Shown: positions 1 to 24,809, counted from the stretch's first letter. The stretch: DNA of 58,328 nt from Anaeromyces robustus (GCA_002104895.1 MCFG01000376.1:7501-65828); one strand, 5' to 3'. The notes: a model not told the origin generated them from the sequence alone. Made by a program: numbers and translations.

Positions 1-26
1 ATAATAGTTGATATAAAGGGACAAAT

Positions 27-4331
<4,305 letters not shown>

Positions 4332-5347
4332 ATTTTTAATATAAATAAATAGAATAAAAAATATATATTATGTATGTCATGAATTATATAAATGCAATTA
4401 GATGTATGTATAAATAATTATTTTTTAAAGATATAGAATTAATAGAATTAAATTATAAACTGATATAGTGTTTTTAAAATTAAATAATAGAATAAAGTAT
4501 TTTTTTTTTTCATTTATTATTCTTATTTTTAATAACGTTTTTAATTAAGAAAACGGACAAAAATATAATTTTAGCAAGAATGCTTTTAAAATTTGATAAA
4601 TAAATAAATTAACAAATATATAAATAAATATTTATATTTATGTAAATATATTATATAGTGTTTTTTTATAATTTATATAATTTTTTTTTTTTTTTATTAT
4701 TATTCAAAAATGAAAAAAATAAATTAATTTATAATAGTTATTTTTCAATTTTAATTATTGTTGTTATGGTTGTTTTATATTATTAATTCCATAACATTAA
4801 AAAAGAAAATTCAAAACAATTCAAAATATATAAAATGTTTTTCAAGTAAAGAAATGCCTTTTTTATGTTTTAATAATATTTAGTTAGATTTATTACTTGT
4901 ATTATTAAGAATTATTATGACATATTGAAAGTTAACATGTTTTTTTTTTATATATAAAGAACTATTATTAAAACATGGAAGTGAAGTGCTTTGATTATTA
5001 TTTATATTTTTCAACACTTTACCATATATCTGGATAGTTTTGATATTTTTAAAGATATTCTTCTAAATCAAAGTTTAAAAAAATTTAAAAATATAAATAA
5101 ACCAATCATAGTTTAATTTATTAATTATTCATATTATATATTATAGAATAATATTTAAATTTTTAATTATAAACTTTAAAAAAATATATTTCATATATTC
5201 ATATTTAGGTAAATATAATGTTTAATTTAACAACTAAGTTTACTTTTATAAATAAATGTAATGATTTATATAAAGTTTTAACTAACGTACTTAAAATATT
5301 ACGACATTTAAATATAAAAAATACATTTTATTATAGTTTTATTTCAA
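4332..5347. other. Intergenic, no gene seen
   Basis: About 1 kb between the Asn-rich gene and USE1, very A+T rich, with homopolymer T runs. No conserved reading frame is visible. It should contain the 3' end of the first gene and the promoter of USE1. A short ATG frame from 5219 ends within about 50 codons and looks like chance. Confidence 0.6.
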
Positions 5348-5845
5348 ATGATAAAAGAAAAACTTGTAAATATTAAAAGACTTATTGTTAAAACTGAAAA
5401 TGCAATAAAAGAAAGTAATGGAGATTTAAAGGGAATGGACCTTGTCCGTTGTCATTCAGTAAATATATATATATATATATATTTATTTATTTATATAAAT
5501 ATACAAATATATTTATTAATTAATATTAATAAATATATGTCTTTTTTAAATTCTTTTATTTTGTATTGATAATAATTAAAAGAATATATCAATGATGAGG
5601 CAATATCTTGAAGAAATTAAAGAGGAAAATGATAAGTATGGATTAACCATTATTTCAAATTATATAATAAATAAATATTAATAATTAATAATATTTAATA
5701 TTAAAAATTAATAATATTTAAATAATATATATTGTTAAACATTGTGAATTAACAGTAATGAAATTGATGCTACTTCCATTTGTGAAATTTCAAATAAAAT
5801 TGACCAATTATCATTGTTGATTGACCAAGATAAAATGGTAGTATT

Positions 5846-5885
<40 letters not shown>

Positions 5886-6449
5886 AAAAAAGAAAAAAAT
5901 AAAAATTACTATTACTTTTTTTTTTTTACATTTTTCATATACATACTTTTTTTTTTTACATTTTTCATATACATACTTTTTACTTTTTTATTTTAAAAAT
6001 ATAATACATTTTTATATTTATTTATTAATTTTCAAATGTATAAATGTATTTTTATAATTATAATTATTTATGTAATGAAGATTACAGCAGTTAAAAAGAA
6101 TTACTCAAAAAGTCAAAAAATGAATTTTGGTAATTCCATAGATGAATCATTTGAATACTTAATACAGAGAAAAGCGGAAAAAAAAATAAAGAATGAATTA
6201 TTTGAGGTATATTATACTCGTAATTCATTTCATTAATCATTTTTTTTTATTCAATATAAAAATATTATTTAAAATATTATAATATAATGATACTACAGTA
6301 TAATTATAAATATAATTAATATAAATATTAAAAATATTAAATTATATAAAGGTACCAGAACCATTAAAAGAAGAAAAATATAGTGCTCCTTCAGCTGAAG
6401 ATTTAAGAAATGGTTAATAAATAAAAATATTTTTTTCTATAATTATCAT

Positions 6450-6480
<31 letters not shown>

Positions 6481-7171
6481 TTATTAAATTTTAAATATAT
6501 TATTTTTAATTAGATTTATTAAATACTTCTAATTCTAATACTATAAGACAAAGAAGGTGAAGATTTATAAATAGATAATAAAAAAAAATAATAAATGCTT
6601 ATATTAATATTATTATATTGTATTGTTTTCATACTTTTTTTTTAATAATTTTTTTATTATATTTAATATAAAAAGTTTATATAAAAATAATGAAGAAGAA
6701 GATGATAATGACAATGTTGATAATGATGAATTCAAGAGTTTAATAGCTAATCAAAAGAAAATACAGGAAGGTTACACTGATGATTTAGTAAAATTAGCTG
6801 CTACATTAAAAGCTAATTCATTAGGGTTTACAGAGTTATTAAAAAAGGATGAAAAGGTTAATTATAATAATATGATTTAAATATATATAGATCATTTAGA
6901 ATTTTTGTTAAATGTATATAAGAAATTAATAAATTTAATTATATTTTATTATTTATTATTATTAATTATTAATATATAGGTTAGAGAAGAAGCTGATAGT
7001 TTATTACAAGAAAACGTTTCTAATGTTCAACGAGAAGGCAAAAAATTAAAGACTCTAATTAAATCTACTAGATCTACTAAATGGTTTATATATTTAATTA
7101 TGTTAATTGTATTTTTAATGTTTATATTAACAGTCTTATTTATTAGAATATTCCCAGTGCAAAAACGTTAA
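5348..7171 (+). CDS. USE1: SNARE protein USE1 (ER retrograde traffic)
   Basis: Eight exons keep phase throughout: 5348-5458, 5583-5635, 5756-5837, 6081-6206, 6352-6412, 6514-6556, 6676-6856, 6980-7171, giving 282 residues (human USE1 has 259). The C-terminal part matches USE1 closely: a SNARE helix beginning near LVKLAATLKANSLGF, a coiled stretch, then a membrane anchor of about 20 residues and a short tail containing LFIRIFP, which resembles the human LFIRIMP. USE1 is a Qc-SNARE that works in Golgi-to-ER retrograde fusion as a tail-anchored ER protein. The N-terminal half is helical and less conserved, as expected. The acceptor of exon 4 (after GAAG at 6080) is the least certain border, because the better-looking ACAG six bases later breaks the frame. 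Confidence 0.9.
5847..5976. repeat. Poly-A run and 30-bp tandem duplication in USE1 intron 3
   Basis: A run of 37 A (5847-5883) begins nine bases after the donor of USE1 intron 3. It is followed by two copies of a 30-bp unit (about 5917-5946 and 5947-5976) made of a T run plus ACATTTTTCATATACAT. Both lie inside the intron. Confidence 0.85.
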
Positions 7172-8692
<1,521 letters not shown>

Positions 8693-10784
8693 ATGAATCT
8701 TGGAAGGGAAGCAAATCGTGAAAATGAGCCATTATTATCTGGTGAGGCTCATCATGGTAATAATAATATTAGTTTAAATATATATGATATAGAAAGTGAA
8801 CATACAGATGATGATCTTGACAATAATTTAAATAAAAATCAAAATGATGTATATAATCCGACATGTACTTTAACAATTGATACTAATCTTGATAAAAGTG
8901 AAAATGAAAAAGTTTTAAATAGTGCTAGATCATCATTTCCATCATCATTTCCATCAAAATATGAAAGAGAATCAATATTAAAATTTTATGGTGGTCCTAT
9001 TTCAGATGAATTATGTGTACCATCAGGTGAATATGAAGTTGATAAAGAAAAGTTCATTGATAAAATTAATGGTAACAATGAAGGTAAATACTTTAGAGTA
9101 ATAATAATAATAATAATAATAATAAATATGATTATTATTAATATTCAATATTAAAATATAATTAAATAAAAAAATATAGAAAAATATACTAATACATTTA
9201 TAATAATTACAATTACATATTATAATAATAATACTATTAATTTTAAAAAATAATAATATAACATTTTTTATAATCTCTATTTTCTTTATATTTTCATTTT
9301 TTCAATTTTTTATTAGATCCATTTACTTTAGAAACATTTAGAGACTTAATTTATATGTATGCACGCAAAAATAAAGATTTTATTATTGCAAGGATCAAAA
9401 CAGCTGATCCAAGTGCAAAAAATAAATATTTTTATTCGTATTATGATGCTCATCATATAAACAAAGTATTATTTAAAACTCAACCTGAATTATCTTTATT
9501 ACACAGAATGCAAGCCAAAAATGTAAGAAATAAATAATAAATACACAAATATTAGAATAAAATTATATTTGACTAATTTATTATATTATAATATTATTAA
9601 CAATTTTTTTTTTAACGATTAATATTTCTTTTTTTATTTTTTATTTTTTATATTATATTATTTTATTTTATTATATATATACTCATTTTACACATGTGCA
9701 AATAATTTTTTGAATGTATTTTTATATTAACAACCCATAAACCGAAATTATATATAAATAATAGCCTTTAAATAATATGATTATTGTTGGGGATGTACAT
9801 TACTTTATAATTAAAGCAGAATATGCTAAATCTATATTTAGAAAAATTGGTGAAGATTCATTATCATCATCTAATAAAGAATTATCAAAATATCAATCAT
9901 CTTTTAATTCACCATTAAGTTATATTAATCATATGAAATTTAATAAAAAGGAAGAAGAAATATTGAAATCTGATTTAATTGATTTTTATCGTGCAGCAAA
10001 TATTAGAGATCAGTTAATTCATGATCGTCATCATACTACCCCTGCATACCATGTTGATGATTTAGCATCAATTGCTCACAGAAACTTTCAAAAGGTGTTT
10101 AAAGTTGCAGGTTTTTCAAAACCTACTTCTGGAAAAACATATAAACGTAATCAATTACAATTAATAATGAAACCAGAAGCTTTTAGTAATGAAGGTATTA
10201 TGAAAACTATTAATGAAAATACATGTGATTCCATTGCTCCAAAAATGAGGAGAAAATCAGATGATTATGATTATCGTAAAAGAAAAGTTATTGGTAGAGA
10301 TTATTCTTATGAAGTTTTAAATGTAATAGAAGTAGATAATAGAAATAAAGTAAATGAAGATGGTGTATCTGAAGGTGAAGAAGATAATGACACTGTTGTA
10401 TTTAGGGCTGAATTTTATGCAACCGATGATGATTTCTTAATGAGAAGAGATGTTAGAAGCTATTTTAAAGAAAATGCTTTAGAAGAAAAAGATAGTATCT
10501 TATTTACACTTAATAGTAATACTACTACAATAAATGCTGATGGTACAGATGCTATTAATAGTATTCAACATCCATTATTAGCTTTTATTAATTATACTTT
10601 TTTTGATGAAAGTATGACTAATGATAACTTGAACGTATTTAGTAGTGGTATAAAATGGTTAATCTTTGGTTATTTCCTTTTTGCTTTCTTATTAGTAAAA
10701 ATATGGATTTCAACAGCTGTTGCTATATTTATAGTTTTAATAGGTGTAATATTTATGTTTTTCTTATATTTACTTTTATTATAA
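8693..10784 (+). CDS. Conserved-looking membrane protein of unknown function
   Basis: Three exons (8693-9083, 9317-9522, 9765-10784) join in phase to give 538 residues. I cannot assign a family. The N-terminal 115 residues are acidic and low complexity and contain a PLLSG motif resembling a dileucine sorting signal (ENEPLLSG). The middle holds ordered sequence including YYDAHHINKVLF, LLHRMQAKNPLNNM and VGDVHYF, the kind of sequence expected to be conserved among fungi. The last 45 residues form two hydrophobic segments (about 496-510 and 514-538) ending at LLLL with essentially no tail, so most of the protein should face the cytosol from an endomembrane. The start is the first ATG of the open frame, preceded by an A-rich stretch. 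Confidence 0.8.
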
Positions 10785-11240
10785 GAAATATAAAAAAAAA
10801 TAATTAATTTTATCATTATTCATTATAAATTTTATAAAAATTTATTATTAATATTTTTATTTCAATGTAAAACTTTTTATTATAAAATTTGTATTAATAT
10901 TATAAAATATATATTAAAATATTTTTTTAATTATTATTAAATGTAATATTTTAAAATATTTTTTTTACAAAAAAATCTTTTAAAAAAAAAAAAAGTATTA
11001 TAAATAATAAAAATAATATTAATTATTTAATTATCTAAATTTAATTAGTATATTAAACTTTATTTAATTCTGTTTAATTTTTTATTTGAAAAGGTTTTTT
11101 TAAAACATTCTTTTTATCACTTTTTTTAATATATCATTTTTTTTAATTTTTATTTTATTTTATTTTTTTTTAATTTGTTATTATAATATTTTAAGCCTTA
11201 ATATATTTTGCATATCAAAATATATAAATATTAATTAAAA
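10785..11240. other. Intergenic, no gene seen
   Basis: A+T-rich spacer of 456 bp with T and A runs between two rightward genes. No coding potential seen; it probably holds the 3' end of the membrane-protein gene and the ORC6 promoter. Confidence 0.6.
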
Positions 11241-12751
11241 ATGTATTTAAATGAGACTATTCAACCAGAAACAGATTTATTATTTAAACGATTGAATATT
11301 GATGTTTCAAAAAGAACTAGAGAATTGGCAGGTGAATATTTTAGAAGAATTCAATCTCAATTACCTAAGACAAACTGTGTTGGACTTATTGAAGTTGCTT
11401 GCTGTGAATTAGCTTGTGAAACGTATATAAACTTTTTTTTATAACAATATATATTATTTCTAAAATATAAATTCTAAATTATTATTTTAAAATTATAATT
11501 TTTTTTTAAATATTCTATATTATACATATAAATTTAAATGCAATATTATTAATAAGTTGAAATTATTATAATTTTAAAACAGAAATAGAAATGAATTTAT
11601 ACCATTTGAGAGAAAGCAAGGTGTGAAACTAGCTGGAGGTATTATGAAAGAGTACCAAAAATTGTATGTAATTATAAAAAATACATTAAATGTTGTAATA
11701 CCTGAAGTAACGCCTGAATCATTAGGAAATTATTTTGGTTCAACATTTTTAATTCCTTCAGTAAAACAGTTATTAAATGAATTTAAAATTAATTATGGAA
11801 AAATATTATCAGAGCAAGACAAAATAAATATGAAATGGGATGGTGTTGAATTTATTTCAGTTGCATTTTATTTGATAATGTATAATACAGGGGTAATTAT
11901 ATAATAATAATTTAACTAATTAACAAATTAATCAATTATAGTTACATAATATTAATAAGTATTTTTATATTGCCTTGTTTTTTTATCGTTAAAAAATTAA
12001 TTTTTTATTTTTATTTAATATTTAATAGATTAATATTGATAAAAATAAAATTATTTCAATAGCCAAGATTACTTTAAAGAGATTTAAAGATATCCATTCT
12101 TTAATGAGTCAATACTGTAAATCATTTTTATATGATTATAATAAAAAATATTTTAAAAAAAAGGGTAGAAGAACTTCTCAAATTAATTCTAATGTAGAAA
12201 TACATAATAATAAAAAAAGTATAATACATATATTTTTTTTTTTTTTATTTTATTGATGCTGATAATTATATAAATATAAATATTAAAAACAATTATTCTC
12301 TATTAATATTCTCTATATAAAGGAAAAAGTATTGGAGCATATGAAATTAATTCTGTAATTATTACTCCCCTGAAAAACAATATAAAAAATGAAGATAAAC
12401 CAAATATATTATGTATTGATGAAGATATTGAAAAAAAGAATATAGAAGTTAATAATGACGTTTTAGATGAGAGTTCGAGCCATCCATTAGAAGTTGTAGA
12501 TAACAATAAATTATTTAATCAAGATGTATCATTAATTCCAAAGAAGAGAAAATATATTAATGGAATTAATAGTGCAGTTAGTAATAAATACATGTATATA
12601 TATAATTGTGCAATAATAAATATTAATAATGAATAATATATATATTTATTGAATTAAATTTTAGGTTACTTCAGGAGATTTTTATAATAGTAAAAAATGG
12701 CAAGATTATTGTAACTGGAAAAATAATGTTTTAAAAGGCTTAAAAGTTTAA
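11241..12751 (+). CDS. ORC6: Origin recognition complex subunit 6
   Basis: Five exons (11241-11422, 11583-11892, 12029-12218, 12323-12576, 12665-12751) give 340 residues. The N-terminal two thirds follow the ORC6 pattern of two TFIIB-like helical repeats: CVGLIEVACCELACE matches the end of the first repeat, and a second helical block ends in NTGINIDKNKIISIAKIT, which parallels human LKLKVDKNKMVATSG. The basic, charged linker (exons 3-4) and the short C-terminal segment with two Trp residues (KKWQDYCNW) fit the conserved ORC6 C-terminus that contacts ORC. The protein acts in nuclear replication licensing. For the exon 4 donor I chose 12577, because it keeps the conserved C-terminus in frame; a second GT four bases later shifts it. 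Length is close to the usual 250-430 residues. Confidence 0.88.
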
Positions 12752-14377
12752 TTTATAGCTATAAAGTATAGTATTAATATACCCTTAAAACTATTTTAGT
12801 TTCGTTAGTAATACTATCAAGAATATTTATGAATATGTTACTAGTGTTTGATGTTTAGATATAAATGTGTATAAATAATAAGGGATAACATATATTATTT
12901 ATATGAATGATTAATTTTTTTTATTATTAAAAGCATTGAGATATATTTATCATTAATTAAAGATAATAAATAACATGCAATAAAATAAAATGTGTGGATG
13001 TTTAGGTATTAAGTATTTTTTAATAAAATTTTAAGTTCAAATTCCGAATGATAAATATAAATGTGGCTGGTGATATATTTGTATTTTTAATTGTTAATGA
13101 TTTCCTGTATAATATAATAAGGATATGAAGCTTTTTTATTTTTAAAGTTAGAATTATAGGATCCTTTTTTTTTCTTTTTTGAAAGTATTATGCTTATACA
13201 TTAATATTTCAAATAGAATTAAATATTTTTTTCCATCTATATTGTTTTAATTAATATCATATTATTTCTATTGTTATTTTTTTTATTTTTATAAATTATA
13301 AAATGATTAATTTATAATTAATGATAAAGAATATTTAAATTAATTAATAGATAATTCTAGATTTTCATTATATACTAATGATTATTTTTTTAAAAATAAT
13401 ATGTATATAATATTATTTATAATAATAAAATCTAAGATAATTATAATTTTTCTGATTATAATGTAAAAAATTTTAATGATTACTTATAATTAAATACTAA
13501 TAGAATTGATTCTTGCCATAATGCTGTAATAACTATTATATAAAAAAATTTTAAAAATTGATATTTTTATTATTTTAGTCATAATAGTTATTTCAAATAG
13601 AATTAAGAAAATTTTTTTTCTATCTATACTTAACATTTATATTATTCAATTTTTTTTTTTTTTTTAAATTATAAAATGAAATAACTATTTGAAATACTAA
13701 GAATAACTAAAATAAATAAGTAATAAAAATACCAAATAATATATTTAAATTTATTTTTATACAAAACTATATCATACATCATACTAATAAATTATATTTG
13801 TACATTTTTTTTTTTTATCATAATTATATAAATATTTTAAATACGTAATATATATTATTTTCATTTAAATACATTAAAGTATAAAATTTATACTATATAT
13901 TGTAATAACTTTATATAATTTTAAAGTTCATAGTATACTCTTTTTTTTATATAAATTTATTTATTTTAGTGTATTTATTTAAAAATATAATATATATCAA
14001 AATTTTTAAAAATAAAATAAAATTAAACTTTCTAAAATTATATATATATAAATATATATTAAATAAAATAGTAAATGATTTTATGTAAATTTTATTTTAA
14101 TATTAATTTTTTTTTATTTTTATTTTTTTATACATGATTTAAACAGTATATTCAATTTATTATAAGAAGCATAATATAATTTCGAAAGTAGTAATTAATT
14201 GAGTATACTTTTGAATAAATATACAATTTGTATATTAAATTATTAATTTGAATTTATTTTGTACTAGTAATTGAAAGAATACATATATATATATATATAT
14301 ATATATAATCATAGTTTAATTATCATTTGTCATTATCATTGTTATTGTATGTTTTTTATTTAATAAAATAATTCATA
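12752..14377. other. Intergenic with a small inverted-repeat element
   Basis: About 1.6 kb upstream of the chitin synthase. Apart from a candidate 144-bp inverted-repeat unit (13571-13714) and a 17-base motif shared between 13206-13222 and 13590-13606, I see only A+T-rich DNA. The region presumably includes the chitin synthase promoter; a run of alternating TA sits at 14283-14307. Confidence 0.6.
13571..13714. repeat. Candidate MITE-like inverted repeat
   Basis: The two 30-base ends (13571-13600 and 13685-13714) are inverted copies matching at 24 of 30 positions without gaps; the innermost TATTTCAAATAG arm is exact over 12 bases. The interior is T-rich. I cannot identify a clear target-site duplication. 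It could be a small non-autonomous DNA element or a chance hairpin in A+T-rich DNA. Confidence 0.35.
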
Positions 14378-20568
<6,191 letters not shown>

Positions 20569-22622
20569 AAATTACATTTTTAAATATAAAACTATATATT
20601 AAATATATAAATTTTTATACATTACATTATGTTTAATAGAATATTAAAATATTAATGTACAAATAAAATATAATATATGAATATAAATAATAATTAGTTG
20701 ATAATATATATATCTAAGTACATTTTTTGTTATATTAAAAAAATGTACATTATAAAATTTAGACAATCAGAAACTTCTAATTTATGTATAAACTTTTTTC
20801 AAATTTAAATATATAACATATTTATATTTTTATTTTTTATTAAAAAAAAAAAAAAAAAGACATAATAAATAATAATTATTTATGATTTAAAGTTTTTATT
20901 ATATAAAATTTATTATTTTTTCTCCTATAGACTAAAAAATTGCTATTAATTTTATTATTATCATATAATAAAAAATAATAGCAATTTTATTTTTTAATGT
21001 TTAATTTTGGATATATATAAAAGTATAATATATAAAATTTCATATTGTTGTTCCAGATTTAAAATTGTCATTGTAATATATATATTCAATATATTTTATT
21101 ATATACTTATTATTTATGATTTCACATGAAAGTTAAAAATGTTAAATCTCCAAATTTTAATGACTTTCTGTTTTGTGTATGTATTAAAAATGTTTAAATT
21201 AAAAAGGATATTAATAAAATATGGTTCTTTATAAATAAATATGTCTTTTAATAAGACAAAAATTTTATTTTATCTATAATAAATCTATTTTTAGATATGT
21301 TTTAATAAGATGTCTTCTTGATGATACAAGTATCATTAATAAAAAAAAAATAATTTTTTTTTTGTTATAATGAAACTTTATTATTTAATGATAAATAATA
21401 AGAAATATATTATAAAAGTTTAAAAAATAAGATTAAAGATATTGTTATGCATATAAATCATTAATTATATTAAAAAAATGGATAAATAATAATGTAATAA
21501 TAATATTTTATTTATGATCCATAACCTATTTATATATATTATATTTATAGTACATTTAAATTTAAAAATTATATAAAAGAAAATGGTATTTATTTTTGAA
21601 TAGGTTCTCCAATATGTATTATTTTGAAAAATATAATATTTATTTAATATAATGTATTCTACCAATATATTTACATTCTCTCACGTTGTTAATATAAAAA
21701 TATCTAACATCTATTACAATTTTATTTTTATTTTTAATTTTTTTTTACTCATTACTATCTATATTTATTTTGACTTATATATTTTTCATAATCTTTTATA
21801 TTTCATTGTTTTATAATTCTATATTTTTTTTTTATTCTTTTATTTTTTTTCTTTTTATTTTTTCTTTGTTTTGTTTTAATTTTTTAATTTTATATATATA
21901 TATATCTTTTTATTTTTACTTTCTTTTCTTTTTTTTTTTTTTTTTTTTTTTCAAAAAAAGAAAAAAAAACTAAAAAAATAAAAAAATAAAAAACTATATA
22001 TGAAACACATTACTATCAAATTATATTATATATCGTAACGAAATTATTAATTAAATTACTAATGATTATTAAATCATTATAATTACAGTCTCTTTTCTTT
22101 TAGATATTTTTATTAAAAGATTAAAAATATAAAGAATTAATTATTATTTATTTATTCAATTATAAATTTTAAATATATATATATTAGTATAAAGAAAAAA
22201 AGTTCAAACAAAAAATTTTTGGTAATTTTTTTTATCAGTAATAAAAATTAATATTAATAATATTATTATTATAATATAATAATAATAATAATAATAATTA
22301 TAATTATTGAAAAAAAGATAAAAGTAAAAATAAAAAATAACAAATAAAAAGGAAAAAAAGAAAGATATGAAATTGAATAAAGTCTAAAAAAAAGAAGACA
22401 AAGGAAAAACTAATTTTATATACCATATTAATATTAAAATATTTTCTTTTTCTCTTTCTTTTTTCTTACCATTTATATTATTTAAAATTTTAATAGTTTT
22501 ACAGTCATCATATATTTTATATCAACAAAAAAAAAAAAAAAAAAAGCGTAGAAATTTTTTTCAATATATCTATATATATATTTTTTTCATATAAAAAAAT
22601 ATAGATATAAATATTTACTAAA
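20569..22622. other. Long intergenic region with one hairpin
   Basis: About 2 kb of very A+T-rich DNA between the chitin synthase and the homeodomain gene. I see a near-palindrome at 20936-20988 and pyrimidine-rich tracts near 21770-21960 and 22440-22560, the latter just upstream of the homeodomain gene and likely part of its promoter or 5' UTR. No convincing coding sequence. Confidence 0.6.
20936..20988. other. Hairpin-forming inverted repeat
   Basis: The arms AAAATTGCTATT (20936-20947) and AATAGCAATTTT (20977-20988) are perfect inverted copies, and the adjacent A/T bases extend the stem imperfectly. It lies about 370 bp downstream of the chitin synthase stop. Function unknown; it could mark the transcript end. 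Confidence 0.55.
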
Positions 22623-24785
22623 ATGAGTTTTGATATGAATAGTGAATTTATTTATTATCCACAGCAAACTCAAAAAATTTACAAAAATAAAAAGATTGGA
22701 AGTGAAATTGATATAAAAAATCAAACTACTAATATAATGGCTGACGGTACAAATATGATAAATAATCCTAAATTATTTGAAGGTCTTGATCAAACTTCAT
22801 TAATGACAACATTTTTGAAACAAAATATGCAACAAAATTTACCTTCAAAACCACCTTCACCTACACCATCTGTTTCTCAATCACCTATTGATGAATTTAC
22901 AAATATAGAAAATATTGGAAATGAATTATTTAATAGCATTAACATAGGTGAACATTATTTTGATAATAGTTATCCACTTACACCACAAACATTAAACTCA
23001 AAAGATAATAATTCAAGTAGTAATGTAGGTAGTAGTAGTGGTAACAACAGTATTCATCAAAAAATATCAATAGATAATATAAATGAAAAACAAGCTAAAA
23101 AAGTTAAGACAAAACCGATTGAACTTATTAATGATAATTCAAAATTCAATATGATTAATCAAAATACAACGGATAATAATACTACATTATCAAAAGAAGG
23201 AAATAGATCTACACCAGTTAACAATACTGGTGATAATCAAAAGATCATAATGAAGGATAACCAAATAGCTTCGCCTGCTGTAAATTTTGAAAATAATTAT
23301 AATTTAATTATGAATAATACTCTTCAAGAAAATAATGATCAAATGAAACTTCATCTTCAAAAAAAGAATATTACTGAAAATAATACTGAAAATAATATTG
23401 AAAATACAAATATAATTAGCGAAAATAATACTTTTCATAATAATGCTAATGTTCCATTAAATTCTGTATTACCAAAACAAAGTAATATTCAAAGTAATGT
23501 TCCATTACATATTAATACTGGAAGATCATTAAATAATTTCGGCTTAAATCTTAGAGGAATGGAAAACCCAATGGTACTTCCTCAACAAAATGCTGCATCA
23601 AGTGTATTGCTTACACCAAGTTCACCAACAATGCCTGCATCAAGCGTTTATAATACACCAATGATTTATGAAGTATTTAGTGATCCAAATATGATATCAC
23701 AGTATTATGATGAAAATAACGAACCGATTATAAGTCAACCACAAACATTTGATACTTTCCAAGTATTAACACCATCAAACCAAAATGCTCAAGGTTCTAT
23801 TTCATCTATGCAATATCCACAAATGATAAATCCAAACAATCCAGCTAGTACTCAGAGATTCCATAATCTTATTAATACACCAAGATATCAAGGTATTTCT
23901 AATTGTGGTATGGTTGGTTCTATAATACAAGGACAAAATGATAACAATCTTGTTATGCCAAGAATAATTAGTCATCTTCCAAATCAACAACAATTATCAA
24001 CTCCTCATATAAGTAATAACCAAGCTCAATCTTCACCAAATCCACAAACCATTAATCGTTTTGTATTCCAAACTAATCCAAATTCAATGCCTGTACAAAT
24101 GCCAATGTCTGTTCCAGTACCTGTTTCTCTTCCACAAAGTGCTCAACCTACACCAAGTCAACAAACACCCACACCAAATGCTACATCACAATTTGCTCCA
24201 ACTGCAGCAACTCCAGCTGTTAATATCCCTCCAAGAATTAAAACTTTCCTTCCACCACAACCACCACTTAAATTCTTTAACGGTTATCCAGCTGGTAATA
24301 CTCCATATACTCCAATTTCACCATTCCCAGGTTCACAACCTAATAAAGCAATGCTTTTACCACCTCATGTTTACCCACGTACTTTAAATAAGAGAAAACA
24401 TAAGAGAAAGAGAACTACTACAGGTCAACTTGATATATTATTAAATATATTCAAGACTAATGATACTCCACCATTTGAAGTTAGAGAAGAATTAGCTAAG
24501 AAAGTTAATATGACTAATCGAGAAGTACAAGTATGGTTCCAAAATAGAAGAGCTAAGGTTAATAGGGAACGAACTCAAGGTAAAAACAATAATAATAACA
24601 ATAATAATCGTTTTAACAATAATGACCAAGGTAACAATGTAACTAATAATGATAAAGATAATACCAATAACGATTCAAATAAAATGAATGATGGTTCTAT
24701 TAAATCCGATAATAATAAAAATTCCCTTCTTACACCAATAAGTCCTGGAACAACAGAAAATTTTATTGCTTGTGAAAAAAAATAA
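22623..24785 (+). CDS. Homeodomain transcription factor
   Basis: Single-exon frame of 720 residues, unusual here because nearly every other gene is split. Residues about 588-648 form a homeodomain: a basic N-terminal arm (KRKHKRKRTT), helix 1 around LDILLNIF, helix 2 around EVREELAKKV, and the recognition helix REVQVWFQNRRAKVNRE with the invariant W, F, N and R. The sequence resembles the fungal Pho2-like class. The 580 residues before it are disordered and rich in Asn, Gln, Pro, Ser and Thr, typical of activation regions, with clustered SP/TP sites; a short Asn-rich tail follows. It should bind DNA in the nucleus. Target genes cannot be told from sequence. The ATG is preceded by A/T-rich leader with no upstream in-frame extension seen. 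Confidence 0.93.
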   Translation: MSFDMNSEFIYYPQQTQKIYKNKKIGSEIDIKNQTTNIMADGTNMINNPKLFEGLDQTSLMTTFLKQNMQQNLPSKPPSPTPSVSQSPIDEFTNIENIGNELFNSINIGEHYFDNSYPLTPQTLNSKDNNSSSNVGSSSGNNSIHQKISIDNINEKQAKKVKTKPIELINDNSKFNMINQNTTDNNTTLSKEGNRSTPVNNTGDNQKIIMKDNQIASPAVNFENNYNLIMNNTLQENNDQMKLHLQKKNITENNTENNIENTNIISENNTFHNNANVPLNSVLPKQSNIQSNVPLHINTGRSLNNFGLNLRGMENPMVLPQQNAASSVLLTPSSPTMPASSVYNTPMIYEVFSDPNMISQYYDENNEPIISQPQTFDTFQVLTPSNQNAQGSISSMQYPQMINPNNPASTQRFHNLINTPRYQGISNCGMVGSIIQGQNDNNLVMPRIISHLPNQQQLSTPHISNNQAQSSPNPQTINRFVFQTNPNSMPVQMPMSVPVPVSLPQSAQPTPSQQTPTPNATSQFAPTAATPAVNIPPRIKTFLPPQPPLKFFNGYPAGNTPYTPISPFPGSQPNKAMLLPPHVYPRTLNKRKHKRKRTTTGQLDILLNIFKTNDTPPFEVREELAKKVNMTNREVQVWFQNRRAKVNRERTQGKNNNNNNNNRFNNNDQGNNVTNNDKDNTNNDSNKMNDGSIKSDNNKNSLLTPISPGTTENFIACEKK

Positions 24786-24809
24786 TGAAAAAAGAAACAT
24801 GAGTAAACA

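Noticed and set aside
12303-12506. Minus-strand frame of 67 codons
   Set aside because: It is antisense to ORC6 exon 4, which has protein-level support.
13031-13060. AGTTCAAATTCC resembling a tRNA B box
   Set aside because: No A box at the right distance and no acceptor stem pairing; no cloverleaf can be drawn.
21770-21973. Phe/Ile/Tyr-rich frame before the homeodomain gene
   Set aside because: T-rich low-complexity DNA; no conserved motif and no plausible splice partner.
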